This document shows positions 50,120 through 59,412 of a stretch of 64,000 nt of DNA, in pieces. The stretch is from Yoonia vestfoldensis SKA53. Its GTDB lineage: Bacteria; Pseudomonadota; Alphaproteobacteria; Rhodobacterales; Rhodobacteraceae. The stretch is taken from positions 1,667,154 to 1,731,153 of the forward strand of contig NZ_CH672414.1 of assembly GCF_000152785.1 (NCBI RefSeq), given 5' to 3'. Position 1 is the first letter of the stretch. Each line of letters starts with the position of its first letter. The notes under the pieces were generated by a model. It was not told the origin of the DNA, did not search any database, and worked only from the letters and a program-made list of their open reading frames with translations. The translations under genes and the position numbers were made by a program.

Positions 50120-51142
50120 TTACGCAAAGCGCGGCAAGTTATAGGGTGTGATGATCTGCAAATCGCTGGACGCGCTTGCTGTCTGATTGGCGGTCTTGTT
50201 GCCGCCAACAGCGGCTGCGAACAAGGTCGCCATGTCGCGTCCAAGGTCGTGGTGCAAAACGAAACCAATCGCGCCACGGCGCAACAATTGCGTATTTTCA
50301 CGATCAAGATCATGCGCAACAAAAACCCGGGGCTGTTGGCCGTGCGCCGCCACGGTCCGCAGGATAGCCGCATTGCCGCCACCCATGGAATAGACGCCAT
50401 CAATGCGGACGCGGCTGGTCAGGATCTTGTCCAGCTGCGCGCTGGTCGATGCCGTCATGCCTGCCCCGCCGGACGCATCAATGATCTGCACCGCGGGTTT
50501 TAGCGCCGTGATCAGATCACGAAACGCGGTAAAGCGGTCCGTTTCTCCGCGAAAGGCATCCTGACTGCGCGATGTCAGGATCGTGGCCCTGTCATCGGGC
50601 AGGCTTTGCGCCAGCAGATGGGCGGCGGTGCGCCCGGCCTCTGCATTGTCCAGCCCGAAATAGCCGTGCCGCGCGCTGCCGGGCAGGTCGGTGACCAGCG
50701 TAAAGACCGGAATCCGCGCGCTGGCCAGGTCTGCGATAGCCGCGCGCAGCAGTGGCGTGTCGCGCGCCTTCAGGCAGATACCGTTGCTGCCCCCCTTTGC
50801 AATGCGCGCAAGAGCGGCCAAGATCTCGGCCTCGGTCATGGTTTCTTGCAGCTGGAACCGCAGCCGCACGGCGACCCCCGGCATGGCGCTGGCGGCGGAT
50901 TGCGCGGCGATCCGGATTTCACGACAAAACCGCAGCGGCGCTTCGGCGATCACATCCAGAATGACGCTGCGGCCCCGCGTGGCAAGCTGCGCTTCTTGCG
51001 CCTTTAATTCGCGCAAGGCGGTGGCAACGCGGTTACGGGTCTGCGGGCTGACATTGGCGCGGTTGTTCAGCACGCGGTCAATTGTCGCCGGTCCCAGCCC
51101 CGCCTGTCTGGCGATTTCCTTGATCGGGAAACGATGTGTCAT
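50120..51142 (-). CDS. LacI-family regulator (divergent from the dioxygenase gene)
   Basis: 340-residue LacI-type regulator. The HTH 'FPIKEIARQAGLGPATIDRVLNNR' is at about 5-28, followed by a periplasmic-binding-protein-like effector domain. 'ILDVIAEAPLRFCREIRIAA' begins the effector domain; D-K-like ligand residues are not obvious, so the inducer is unknown. The ATG has no Shine-Dalgarno sequence. A triple GATGTGT repeat at 11-base spacing covers its first codons and upstream region. It is divergent from the phytanoyl-CoA-dioxygenase-like gene. Confidence 0.88.
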   Translation of the reverse strand: MTHRFPIKEIARQAGLGPATIDRVLNNRANVSPQTRNRVATALRELKAQEAQLATRGRSVILDVIAEAPLRFCREIRIAAQSAASAMPGVAVRLRFQLQETMTEAEILAALARIAKGGSNGICLKARDTPLLRAAIADLASARIPVFTLVTDLPGSARHGYFGLDNAEAGRTAAHLLAQSLPDDRATILTSRSQDAFRGETDRFTAFRDLITALKPAVQIIDASGGAGMTASTSAQLDKILTSRVRIDGVYSMGGGNAAILRTVAAHGQQPRVFVAHDLDRENTQLLRRGAIGFVLHHDLGRDMATLFAAAVGGNKTANQTASASSDLQIITPYNLPRFA

Positions 51143-51161
51143 TGATGTGTTTGTGATGTGT
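51133..51161. promoter_or_regulatory. Triple GATGTGT repeat at 11-base spacing
   Basis: GATGTGT occurs at 51133-51139, 51144-51150 and 51155-51161, exactly one helical turn apart, in the divergent region of the LacI gene and the dioxygenase gene. The first copy overlaps codons 2-4 of the LacI gene. Direct rather than inverted repeats would suit a regulator binding in tandem on one face of DNA. Confidence 0.5.
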
Positions 51162-51231
51162 TTTTCGCATCGGCACAAGCCTGCATCCGCTACGCTGCCC
51201 CAGAACCCATAAACCAGCACTGGAGCGCGCG

Positions 51232-52404
51232 ATGACCTTGGACACCACACCACAAGCAACAGGTTTTTATCACGAAGCCGCCTGCGATCTGGCGGATTTC
51301 GCCGCCTTGACCGCGCGGACAGTCGATATGTCGACCATCCCTAACGCAACTGCCGCGCCCAAGAATATTCCCGTCTATGACATGGCGGCATTGGCCGGAC
51401 ATCTGGACAACCCGCAAGCGCGCAACGTGTTGATGGTGGAATGGGCAGCGATTTTGCAATCCGGCGCAGGGGTGTTCGTGCTGAAACAGGCCTGCACAGA
51501 TCACGCAGCAATTGATGCGGCGACGGTGGCTTACATGGAAATCATTGCGACCGAGCGCGCCCAGGGCGGTGCCGCCGCCGATCATTTCGCCGCAGCAGGC
51601 AGCAATGACCGGATCTGGAATTCCCTGCAAAAGCTGGCCATCACCGCACCCGATGTGTTTATTCGCTATTTCGCCACCCCCGCCATTGATGCCGCCTGCG
51701 AGGCATGGCTTGGACCGCATTATCAAATGACGGCGCAGATCAATCTGGTGCATCCGGGCGGACAGGCGCAACAGGCACATCGCGATTACCACCTTGGCTT
51801 TCAGACCGCCGATATCAGCGCCACCTATCCCGCGCATGTACATGACCTGTCGCCCTTGATGACGCTGCAAGGCGGGATTGCGCATTGCGATATGTCGATT
51901 GAATCCGGCCCGACCAAGCTGCTGCCGTTTTCGCAACTTTACCGCCCCGGCTATGCCGCGTGGCGCCGCGATGACTTCCGCGCGCATTTCGAGACGCATT
52001 GCGTCCAGCTGCCCTTGGACAAGGGCGATGCGGTGTTTTTCAACCCCGCCCTGTTCCACGCCGCGGGCAGCAATTCCAGCACGGATATTCACCGCATGGT
52101 CAACCTCTTGCAGGTGTCATCGGCCTTCGGGCGGGCGATGGAAAGCGTGGATCGCGGTGCGATGTGCCGCGCAGTGTTTCCAGCACTCTGCACGACCGAC
52201 CTGCCACCCGCCGCCCGCGATGCCGTATTGAACGCCACGGCAGAAGGCTATTCTTTCCCCACCAACCTTGACCGCGATCCACCTGTTGGCGGGCTTGCCC
52301 CGCGCACGCAAAAGAACATCCTGCGCGATGCAGTCCTGCAAGGCTGGACGCCACAGGCGCTGGATGAGGCGCTCACTGCACTGGTAGAGCGGCAGATCCC
52401 ATAA
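51232..52404 (+). CDS. Phytanoyl-CoA dioxygenase-like Fe(II)/2-oxoglutarate oxygenase
   Basis: 390-residue protein of the PhyH superfamily. The iron triad is H183, D185 (in 'AHRDYH') and H276 ('ALFHAAGS'); Arg288 is in the position that binds 2-oxoglutarate. The substrate is unknown: in this family it may be fatty acids, ectoine, phosphonates, natural products or sugar-derived compounds. It is divergent from a LacI-type regulator, which suggests a small inducible metabolite. No partner enzyme is adjacent except the small membrane protein that follows. Confidence 0.82.
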   Translation: MTLDTTPQATGFYHEAACDLADFAALTARTVDMSTIPNATAAPKNIPVYDMAALAGHLDNPQARNVLMVEWAAILQSGAGVFVLKQACTDHAAIDAATVAYMEIIATERAQGGAAADHFAAAGSNDRIWNSLQKLAITAPDVFIRYFATPAIDAACEAWLGPHYQMTAQINLVHPGGQAQQAHRDYHLGFQTADISATYPAHVHDLSPLMTLQGGIAHCDMSIESGPTKLLPFSQLYRPGYAAWRRDDFRAHFETHCVQLPLDKGDAVFFNPALFHAAGSNSSTDIHRMVNLLQVSSAFGRAMESVDRGAMCRAVFPALCTTDLPPAARDAVLNATAEGYSFPTNLDRDPPVGGLAPRTQKNILRDAVLQGWTPQALDEALTALVERQIP

Positions 52405-52455
52405 CGCGACAGGGCCGCAGCTTGCCACTGCGGCCCTGCCATGTGACAAGGTGAC

Positions 52456-52650
52456 ATGCGCCTGATTGACCCGCACCATCCGTTTTATCGTCCCGCGTGG
52501 CGCCGCTATCTGATCGTAGCGGCGCCGTTTGTCTGGGCCGGGGTGGAATGGAGCAGTGGTAACACGACCTGGGCCTTTCTGTTCGCGGCCATCGGCGGTT
52601 ATCTGGCCTGGCATCTGGTGCTGAACTGGCGACCAGACAGCAAGGATTAG
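52456..52650 (+). CDS. Small two-helix membrane protein
   Basis: 64-residue protein with two hydrophobic segments ('YLIVAAPFVWAGVEWSSG' and 'TWAFLFAAIGGYLAWHLVL') and polar ends. It reads in the same direction as the dioxygenase gene (51-base gap) and its stop codon overlaps that of convergent iolG by 4 bases. Conserved hypothetical in appearance; function unknown. Confidence 0.65.
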   Translation: MRLIDPHHPFYRPAWRRYLIVAAPFVWAGVEWSSGNTTWAFLFAAIGGYLAWHLVLNWRPDSKD

Positions 52651-53642
52651 GCGGCAGACAAATCCACGGGCTGGCCGGTTTCGCGCGACAGCGTCGCTGC
52701 ATCTGCCAATATCTGCGCCTGCAACCCGTCCACGATCCCCGGATCGGCTGGTGTTCCACCTGTGGCCGCCGCGATGAAGGCACGCATTTCCGCCAGATAG
52801 GCCGCCTCGTAGCGTTCCAGAAAGAAATGCTGTGCAGGGTCACGACGGAAACCGGCTTTGGTCGCAATTTCGACGGTGGATTCCAGCTGGTTTTCGGCGC
52901 GCAACATGCCCAGCGCACCATGCACCTCGATCCGCTGATCATAGCCGTAGCTGGCACGGCGCGAATTGGATATCTGGCAGATCCGCCCGCTGGCGGTGGT
53001 CAGGATCACGGCGGCCGTATCAACATCGCCCGCCTCGCCAATCGCGGGATCGACCAGCGCGCTGCCCATCGCATGCAGGCGCACAAAATCTTCGCCCATC
53101 AGAAACCGCGCCATATCGAAATCATGGATCATCATATCGCGGAACAACCCGCCAGAGCGCGCGATATAGGACACAGGTGGCGGGGCAGGATCGCGCGATG
53201 TGATACAGACCAACTCGACCGCGCCAATGTCACCGGCCTTGATCCGCGCACGCAGGGCGGCGAAATTGGGATCAAACCGGCGGTTGAATCCGGTCAGGAA
53301 CGTCACGCCCGCCTGCCCCACGATGTCGATACACGTGCGGATGTTATCGACGGACATATCGACAGGCTTTTCGCAGAAAATCGCTTTACCGCCTTTGGCC
53401 GCGCGCTGGATCAGGTCGAAATGCGTGTCGGTCGGGGTGCCGATCACGACAGCGTCGATATCGTCTGCATTCAGGATCGCGGCAACATCGCGGACCTGCG
53501 CGCCGGTGGCCTGCGCCAGCGCCTGTGCTGCCGCAGGCAGGGCATCGGCGACGGCCACGACCTCTGCGCCATCCAGCGCCTTGATGCTGCGGGCATGGAC
53601 CTGTCCGATGCGACCACAGCCGAGTATTCCGATTTTCAGCAT
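52647..53642 (-). CDS. iolG: Inositol 2-dehydrogenase-like Gfo/Idh enzyme
   Basis: 331-residue Gfo/Idh/MocA dehydrogenase. NAD-binding 'GILGCGRIGQVHARSI' and catalytic 'FCEKPVDMS' (Lys of the E-K-P motif) are present, and 'GGLFRDMMIHDFDMARFLMG' supplies the conserved Asp/His. In the iol context it would oxidise myo-inositol to scyllo-inosose. It is 1 base downstream of the iolJ-like gene in the iolD-C-B-J-G operon. Confidence 0.88.
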   Translation of the reverse strand: MLKIGILGCGRIGQVHARSIKALDGAEVVAVADALPAAAQALAQATGAQVRDVAAILNADDIDAVVIGTPTDTHFDLIQRAAKGGKAIFCEKPVDMSVDNIRTCIDIVGQAGVTFLTGFNRRFDPNFAALRARIKAGDIGAVELVCITSRDPAPPPVSYIARSGGLFRDMMIHDFDMARFLMGEDFVRLHAMGSALVDPAIGEAGDVDTAAVILTTASGRICQISNSRRASYGYDQRIEVHGALGMLRAENQLESTVEIATKAGFRRDPAQHFFLERYEAAYLAEMRAFIAAATGGTPADPGIVDGLQAQILADAATLSRETGQPVDLSAA

Positions 53643-53643
53643 T

Positions 53644-54483
53644 TCACGCTCTCCCCGATGCGCCGAGCCCGCGAATGACGGCGCGCGCGGCGGACATCAC
53701 GGGGTCATGTGTTTCTTTCAATATGCTCACCCGGTCAAAGCGCGCGGGGTCCGCGTTCACGGCATCGCGCAGCGCAGCACCAAAGGCCATGCGCAATTCG
53801 GTGCCGATGTTGAATTTGGCGATCCGCGATCCAGTGGCCAGCGCCAGACGCTGCGCATAGGGCACGCCTGATCCGCCGTGAATGACCAAGGGCACATCGG
53901 TCAGCGTCTCGATCGCGCGGATGCGGTCCTCGTCCAGCCCGCCTTCATGGTCGGTTTGCAAATGCACGTTGCCGACAGAAATCGCCATCGCATCAACCCC
54001 GCTGTCGCGGGCAAAGATCGCCGCCTCGGCCGGATCGGTACCGGCGGAATTCTCGCCACCGGAATAACCGACGAAACCAATCTCGCCCTCGCAGGATATA
54101 CCCGCCGCATGGGCCAGTTCCGCGATGCGGGCGGTTTCGTCGATGTTCTGCGCAAGCGGCTTGCGCGATCCGTCATACATCAACGACGTGAAACCGGCAT
54201 CAAGCGCCGCGCGGCATTCCTCGAATGTATAGCCATGGTCCAGATGCACGACCACGGGCACATCGACGCTGGTGGCCAGATGGCGCATCATGGCGCCCAA
54301 AACCGGCAACGGTGTATGCGCGCGACACGATGGCCCGGCCTGCAAGATCACAGGGGCGCGTTCCTCTTGGGCGGCCATCACATAGGCGCGCATGTCTTCC
54401 CATCCCAGACAGACCAGACCGGGGACGGCGTAATTGTCGCGCAGGGCCGGTTGCAGGACCTCTGCCAATGTTTTGAGGGTCAT
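53644..54483 (-). CDS. Class II aldolase, IolJ-like (6-phospho-5-dehydro-2-deoxygluconate aldolase)
   Basis: 279-residue zinc-dependent class II aldolase. The H-L-D-H motif at 80-83 is the zinc/catalytic site and 'GGSGVPYAQRLALATGSRIAKFNIGTELR' is the substrate loop. Class II FBP aldolases are longer and bear other loops; the place between iolB and iolG makes IolJ the best reading, cleaving DKGP to dihydroxyacetone phosphate and malonic semialdehyde. It starts inside the iolB stop (4-base overlap). Confidence 0.78.
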   Translation of the reverse strand: MTLKTLAEVLQPALRDNYAVPGLVCLGWEDMRAYVMAAQEERAPVILQAGPSCRAHTPLPVLGAMMRHLATSVDVPVVVHLDHGYTFEECRAALDAGFTSLMYDGSRKPLAQNIDETARIAELAHAAGISCEGEIGFVGYSGGENSAGTDPAEAAIFARDSGVDAMAISVGNVHLQTDHEGGLDEDRIRAIETLTDVPLVIHGGSGVPYAQRLALATGSRIAKFNIGTELRMAFGAALRDAVNADPARFDRVSILKETHDPVMSAARAVIRGLGASGRA

Positions 54484-55319
54484 TTGAACTTTGCCACCAT
54501 GTCCATGATGCCGGGGATCGTGTGCAATTGCGCGGCATGTGTAGGTTGGAAATATTGCTTCAGGCTACGCTGGGATTGCCCGCCAAGGATGGTGAAATAA
54601 TACATCTCATATCCCGGCAGCACGCAGCAGGGGTGATAGCCCTTGTCAATCAGCACGGTGGACCGGTTCATGATGTGATAGGCATCCCCCGGTTCATTAT
54701 CGATGCGTTGCAGCATTTGCAGACCTGAGCCATAATCGGGTTTAAAGCGGAAATTGTAACATTCGTCGTGCCGCGTTTCATCGGGCAAACGGTCGGTGTC
54801 ATGTTTGTGGCTGGGAAAGCCTGACCAGCCACCCGCGCCAACGGTGTAAAGTTCCGACACCAGCAACCGGCCCACGCGGTCGTGGTGTGCGGCGCCAAGG
54901 ATATGTTTGATCTTGCGATGGGTCTTGGTGTCGTCGCTGCCATATTGGACAAAGTCGATATCAGCAGCGCGCACGGCGAAGGGCGTCAGTGTTTCGCTGA
55001 ACTGCGCGCCTGCGATGAACACCTCGCAATCGGTCAGCGCGGTGATCTGTGCAGTGGTGTCGGTCGGGATATAGACGCCTTCGGGTTCGCCGTCCCAGAC
55101 ATCGGCACCGCGATTGCCGATCTGGGCGAAAGTCTGGCCTGCGGTTTCGACCGTGACGGTGCCGGTCGCTGGCACGATACAGGTTTCATACCCCGCCACG
55201 CGATAGGGAAAGCTGGCCCCAGCCGCCAGCCTGACGATGTTGAAATAGACCAGCGGCACATGCGGGTCATTGATATCGACGATGGGTTGGTTGGCATTGT
55301 CGAAGGGGGCGATATGCAT
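54480..55319 (-). CDS. iolB: 5-deoxy-glucuronate isomerase IolB
   Basis: 279-residue cupin-type isomerase. The IolB signature 'GGWSGFPSHKHDTDRLP' and 'RFKPDYGSGLQMLQR' are present, with the metal-binding His/Glu cluster around 'SHKHD'. It converts 5-deoxy-D-glucuronate to 5-keto-2-deoxygluconate. Gap of 12 bases from iolC. Confidence 0.94.
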   Translation of the reverse strand: MHIAPFDNANQPIVDINDPHVPLVYFNIVRLAAGASFPYRVAGYETCIVPATGTVTVETAGQTFAQIGNRGADVWDGEPEGVYIPTDTTAQITALTDCEVFIAGAQFSETLTPFAVRAADIDFVQYGSDDTKTHRKIKHILGAAHHDRVGRLLVSELYTVGAGGWSGFPSHKHDTDRLPDETRHDECYNFRFKPDYGSGLQMLQRIDNEPGDAYHIMNRSTVLIDKGYHPCCVLPGYEMYYFTILGGQSQRSLKQYFQPTHAAQLHTIPGIMDMVAKFK

Positions 55320-55331
55320 GGTCGTTTCCTT

Positions 55332-56300
55332 TCAGGCGGCGGTCGGGGCGACATTGGTGCGCAGAAAGCTGTCCAGGTCTGCGCGGGTCGGCATGGCGGG
55401 GGCGCAGCCAACACGCGAGACCACGATCGCCGCAGCAGCAGAGCCTTGCAGCACGGCATCGCGCACGGCCAAGCCATCGGCCAGCCCCGCAACAAAGCCA
55501 CCCAGAAAACTGTCGCCCGCGCCGGTAGGTTTCAGCGCATCGGTGCTGTAAATGCCGGTCATGACCTCGCCCTGTGGGGTGATCGTAATCGCGCCCTTTT
55601 CACCCATCTTGTAGACCGCAAGGCTGGCCCCGCGGGCGACGAGTTCGCGGGCCTTATCAAGGCCGCGGTCATAATCCCCCGCCATGAAACCGAATTCCAC
55701 GTCATTGCCGACGATCACGTCACACATGGCACCGGCGCGCGAATAGACCTCTGCCGCCTCGTCCGCCGAGGCCCATGAATAGGGGCGGTAGTCGATATCA
55801 AGGATCAGCGGCAATCCCGCCGCCTTGGCCAGTTCAAACGCCAGAAACGTCGCGCTGCGCGATGGTTCTGCAGCAAAAACCGTGCCGGTGGTGATCAGCG
55901 CGTCATAGGCGGTGTAATCCACCCCGCTAACGTCGCTATCGGTCATTTCAAAATCGGCAGCGCCGTTGCGATAGATCACCGACTGATGATCCTCGATCCG
56001 AGTTTCCACGACGGCCAGCGAATTGCGCGCCTCACCGCCGACAGACCGGACATGGGCACGGCCTATGCCGTAATGGTCCAGCTGGTTCAGCGCAAAGCGG
56101 CCAATGGCATCATCCGACACGCAAGTAACCAGATCCACCTGCCCGCCCAATTTGCAGATCGCGACGCCGATATTGGCGGATGATCCGCCAAGGCAGGCAA
56201 AGAACTGCGTGGCAGCTTCGGTTTTGGTGCCGGGGGGGTCGGGGTAGAAATCCATCCCTGCCCGCCCGATGATGACGAAACGGTTGCCGTCGAGTTTCAT
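55332..56300 (-). CDS. iolC: 5-dehydro-2-deoxygluconokinase IolC
   Basis: 322-residue PfkB-family sugar kinase. N-terminal 'FVIIGRAGMDFYPDPPGT', substrate-binding 'GGSSANIGVAICKLGGQVDLVTCVS' and the ATP/active-site signature 'KPTGAGDSFLGGFVAGLADGL' are present. It phosphorylates 5-keto-2-deoxygluconate. It lacks the C-terminal DUF2090 domain that in some bacteria is fused to IolC, which agrees with a separate IolJ-like aldolase in the operon. It starts 1 base after iolD. Confidence 0.94.
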   Translation of the reverse strand: MKLDGNRFVIIGRAGMDFYPDPPGTKTEAATQFFACLGGSSANIGVAICKLGGQVDLVTCVSDDAIGRFALNQLDHYGIGRAHVRSVGGEARNSLAVVETRIEDHQSVIYRNGAADFEMTDSDVSGVDYTAYDALITTGTVFAAEPSRSATFLAFELAKAAGLPLILDIDYRPYSWASADEAAEVYSRAGAMCDVIVGNDVEFGFMAGDYDRGLDKARELVARGASLAVYKMGEKGAITITPQGEVMTGIYSTDALKPTGAGDSFLGGFVAGLADGLAVRDAVLQGSAAAAIVVSRVGCAPAMPTRADLDSFLRTNVAPTAA

Positions 56301-56301
56301 G

Positions 56302-58173
56302 TTACACCCCCTGCCGCTGGCGGTCGCGGCCGGCCTCGGTCTCGGCATGTTTGGCGCGGACGGTCGCGCTGTCTGATACCTGCGGCGTGCCGACCTCCCA
56401 CCATGCATGGCCTTGGGTGGTCCAGCCGTCATAGGGGTCCACCTGCATCACGATCACGCAGGTCTTGTCCGATGCTTTCGCGCGCAAGAACGCCTCGCCC
56501 AGCGCGGCAGGGTTGGCGACAGTCACGGCATCGGCACCCATGGCGCGGGCATGAGCCTCGAAATCCACCGCGAAGGGGTCGGGGATCGTCGGGCAATCCG
56601 CGATCAGGTTGTTGAAACTATCCTGTCCGGTGTTGTTCTGCAGCTTGTTGATGACGGCGAAACCGCCGTTGTCCAAGACCAGCACGATCAGTTTTTTCTG
56701 CGTCAGGACGGATGAATAAATGTCGGAATTCATCAGCAGATAGCTGCCGTCGCCCACCAGCACGATGGTATCCTTATCCGGCTCGGCCTCGGCCTGTGCG
56801 ATACGCGCGCCCCAGCCGCCTGCGATTTCGTAACCCATGCAGGAAAAGCCGAATTCGACATCAACCGTCCCGATATCCAGCGTGCGCCAGTTGGCCGTCA
56901 CCTCGGCGGGCAGGCCGCCTGCCGCCGTCACCACACGATCACGCGGATCGCATAGCGCATTCACCACGCCGATCGCCTGCGCATAGGAATTGGGGCGGTT
57001 GCCGTGGGCGACGTTGCCTGCGACGTAAGTATCCCATGTCTTGCGGTGGTCCTGCGCTTGCCTGGTCCAATCGGCAGGGGTTTTATATGCGCCCAAGGCC
57101 GCGCCCAAGGCGGGCAGCGCGACCTTTGCGTCACCGACCACGGGCAACGAGAGATGCTTCATCGCGTCATGGCGGCCCACGTTGAGCCCGATGATCTGCG
57201 CATCCTTGGCAAAGGCGGTCCATGATCCGGTGGTGAAATCCTGCAGGCGCGTGCCGACGGCCAAGATCACATCCGCCTGCTGCGCAATTGTATTGGCGCT
57301 GTCCGATCCGGTCACACCAATCGGCCCGATATTCAGCGGATGATCGGCCAATAGATTGGCGCGCCCTGCGATGGTTTCGACAACAGGGATACCGTGGCTT
57401 TCGGCAAAGGCGGTCAATTCCGCCACCGCCCCACCATATTGCACGCCACCGCCGGCAATGATCATCGGGCGCTTGGCACCCGCCAATAGGGCGGCGGCAT
57501 CGGCCAATTCACGCGCGTCGGGCATCTGACTGCGGATGCGATGCACACGGCGCATGAAAAAGCTGGCGGGATAATCATAGGTCCAGCCCTGCACATCCTG
57601 CGGCAGCGCAAGAAAGGCAGGCCCGCAATCGGCAGGGTCCAGCATCGTGGCCAAGGCCGCGGGCAGCGACTGGATGATCTGCGCAGGATGGGTGATCCGG
57701 TCCCAATAGCGGCTGACCGCCTTGAAGGCGTCATTCACGCCGATGGTCGGATTGCCGAAATGTTCGAGCTGTTGCAGCACAGGGTCCGGCAGGCGTGTCA
57801 GGAAGGTATCGCCACATAGCATCAACATCGGCAGCCGGTTCGCATGCGCCAGTGCCGCCGCCGTCAACAGGTTCGCCGTCCCCGGTCCGGCAGAGGCGGT
57901 GCAAAACATGAACCGCCGCCGCAGATGATATTTGGCGTAGGCGGCCGCGGCAAATCCCATGCTTTGTTCATTCTGCCCGCGATAGAGCGGCAGGACATCC
58001 CGAACCGGATAAAGCGCCTCGCCCAGACAGGGGACATTGCCATGGCCAAAAATGCCAAAGCCGCCGCCACAAATGCGGATTTCAACGCCGTCAATCTCGA
58101 TGAACTGGTTCACAAGATACCGCACAATGGCCTGCGCGGTCGTCAGGTGAATGGTCGCGCCGGTTGTGGTCAT
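56302..58173 (-). CDS. iolD: 3D-(3,5/4)-trihydroxycyclohexane-1,2-dione hydrolase IolD
   Basis: 623-residue thiamine-diphosphate enzyme. 'YRGQNEQSMGFAAAAYAKYH' carries the activating glutamate, 'VGDGSYLLMNSDIYSSV' the Mg/ThDP motif (G-D-G...N). It opens the ring of the trione to 5-deoxy-glucuronate. Strong AGGGAGG before the ATG at 58173. First gene of iolD-C-B-J-G; the operator palindrome lies 67 bases upstream. Confidence 0.95.
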   Translation of the reverse strand: MTTTGATIHLTTAQAIVRYLVNQFIEIDGVEIRICGGGFGIFGHGNVPCLGEALYPVRDVLPLYRGQNEQSMGFAAAAYAKYHLRRRFMFCTASAGPGTANLLTAAALAHANRLPMLMLCGDTFLTRLPDPVLQQLEHFGNPTIGVNDAFKAVSRYWDRITHPAQIIQSLPAALATMLDPADCGPAFLALPQDVQGWTYDYPASFFMRRVHRIRSQMPDARELADAAALLAGAKRPMIIAGGGVQYGGAVAELTAFAESHGIPVVETIAGRANLLADHPLNIGPIGVTGSDSANTIAQQADVILAVGTRLQDFTTGSWTAFAKDAQIIGLNVGRHDAMKHLSLPVVGDAKVALPALGAALGAYKTPADWTRQAQDHRKTWDTYVAGNVAHGNRPNSYAQAIGVVNALCDPRDRVVTAAGGLPAEVTANWRTLDIGTVDVEFGFSCMGYEIAGGWGARIAQAEAEPDKDTIVLVGDGSYLLMNSDIYSSVLTQKKLIVLVLDNGGFAVINKLQNNTGQDSFNNLIADCPTIPDPFAVDFEAHARAMGADAVTVANPAALGEAFLRAKASDKTCVIVMQVDPYDGWTTQGHAWWEVGTPQVSDSATVRAKHAETEAGRDRQRQGV

Positions 58174-58239
58174 ATGATCCTCCCTCAAGGTGCTGCACGG
58201 ATTGCTGGTTGCGAAGCCCTGCGACTCAAGATAACAATT

Positions 58240-58255
58240 TTGCAACCGGTTGCAA
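58240..58255. promoter_or_regulatory. LacI-type operator 1, perfect palindrome
   Basis: TTGCAACCGGTTGCAA, a perfect 16-bp palindrome in the divergent promoter between iolD and the dehydrogenase gene. A third half-site (TTGCAACCGG) follows directly, so the right half is tandem. The same palindrome recurs at 62516-62531. Confidence 0.88.
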
Positions 58256-58283
58256 CCGGATCATGTCGGGGGGGACACGAATC

Positions 58284-59399
58284 ATGACACAGATCGGGAT
58301 CGGCCTTGTCGGCGGCGGCTACATGGGCAAGGCCCATGCCGTGGCGATGTCCGCAGTCGGAGCGGTGTTCAACACGGCACTGCGCCCCAGACTTGCCGTT
58401 GTGACAGGATCAACACCCGAATCGTCTGAACGGTACCGCGCTGCTTTTGGCTTTGCCCATGCCGCTGACGATTGGCGCGCCCTTGTCGCCCACCCCGAGG
58501 TCGAGGCGGTCATCATCGCATCCCCCCAGACCACGCATCGCGCAATCGCCGAAGCCGCCTTTGCCGCTGGCAAGCCGGTGTTTTGCGAAAAACCGCTGGG
58601 CGCGTCACTGGAGGATGCGCAGGCGATGGTCGCAGCAGCCGCGGCATCCGGCCTGCCCAACATGGTCGGTTTCAACTATGTCCGCACGCCGGCCACGCAA
58701 TTCGCGCGGCAATTGCTGGCCGATGGCGCCATCGGCGACGTGACATGGTTTCGCGGCGAACATACTGAGGATTTTCTGGCTGATCCGGCCATGCAGGCCA
58801 ATTGGCGTTGTTTTGGCAGGCCCAACGGCTGCATGGGCGATCTGGCGCCACATATGATCAATTGCGCGGTGGCGCTGTTGGGCGATATCGCGGAATTGTC
58901 AGCCAAAGTCGAAACCATCCACCCCACCCGCCCCGGACCAGATGGGCCGGTCAGCGTCGATAACGACGACCACGGCCAGATGATGGTGCGCTTTGCATCC
59001 GGCGTGATGGGGCATCTGTATTTCAGCCGGGCCGCAACGGGGCGCAAGATGGGCTATGCCTATGAAATCCACGGCACCAAGGGGGCGATCCGGTTCGATC
59101 AGGAAGACCAGAACGCAGTCTGGCTGTACCGCGCGACAGGGCCAGAGGCCACGCGCGGTTTCACCAAGATCCTGACTGGCCCCTCGCATCCCGATTACCT
59201 GCCCTTCTGTCAGGGGCCGGGGCATGGCACCGGCTATCAGGACCAGATCATCATCGAAGCCCGCGATTTCCTGCAGGCGATCCAGAGCGGCCAGCCGGTC
59301 TGGCCCACCTTTCGTGACGGTCTGGCCGTAGCGCAGGTGATCGAAACCGCTTTTGCCTCGGCCGCTGATGGCCGCTGGCATTCTGTCCCATCCAACTGA
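58284..59399 (+). CDS. Gfo/Idh/MocA-family sugar or inositol dehydrogenase
   Basis: 371-residue NAD(P)-dependent dehydrogenase with 'GIGLVGGGYMGKAHAVAM', the active-site 'FCEKPLGAS' and a long C-terminal domain with 'GHLYFSRAATGRKMGYAYEIHGTKGAIRF'. It is not closely like IolG by sequence and probably handles another polyol or sugar (scyllo-inositol or another inositol isomer are possibilities). The ATG at 58284 has a G-run before it. It is divergent from iolD across operator 1 and begins a plus-strand operon. Confidence 0.85.
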   Translation: MTQIGIGLVGGGYMGKAHAVAMSAVGAVFNTALRPRLAVVTGSTPESSERYRAAFGFAHAADDWRALVAHPEVEAVIIASPQTTHRAIAEAAFAAGKPVFCEKPLGASLEDAQAMVAAAAASGLPNMVGFNYVRTPATQFARQLLADGAIGDVTWFRGEHTEDFLADPAMQANWRCFGRPNGCMGDLAPHMINCAVALLGDIAELSAKVETIHPTRPGPDGPVSVDNDDHGQMMVRFASGVMGHLYFSRAATGRKMGYAYEIHGTKGAIRFDQEDQNAVWLYRATGPEATRGFTKILTGPSHPDYLPFCQGPGHGTGYQDQIIIEARDFLQAIQSGQPVWPTFRDGLAVAQVIETAFASAADGRWHSVPSN

Positions 59400-59412
59400 A
59401 AAGGTCCCGTTC

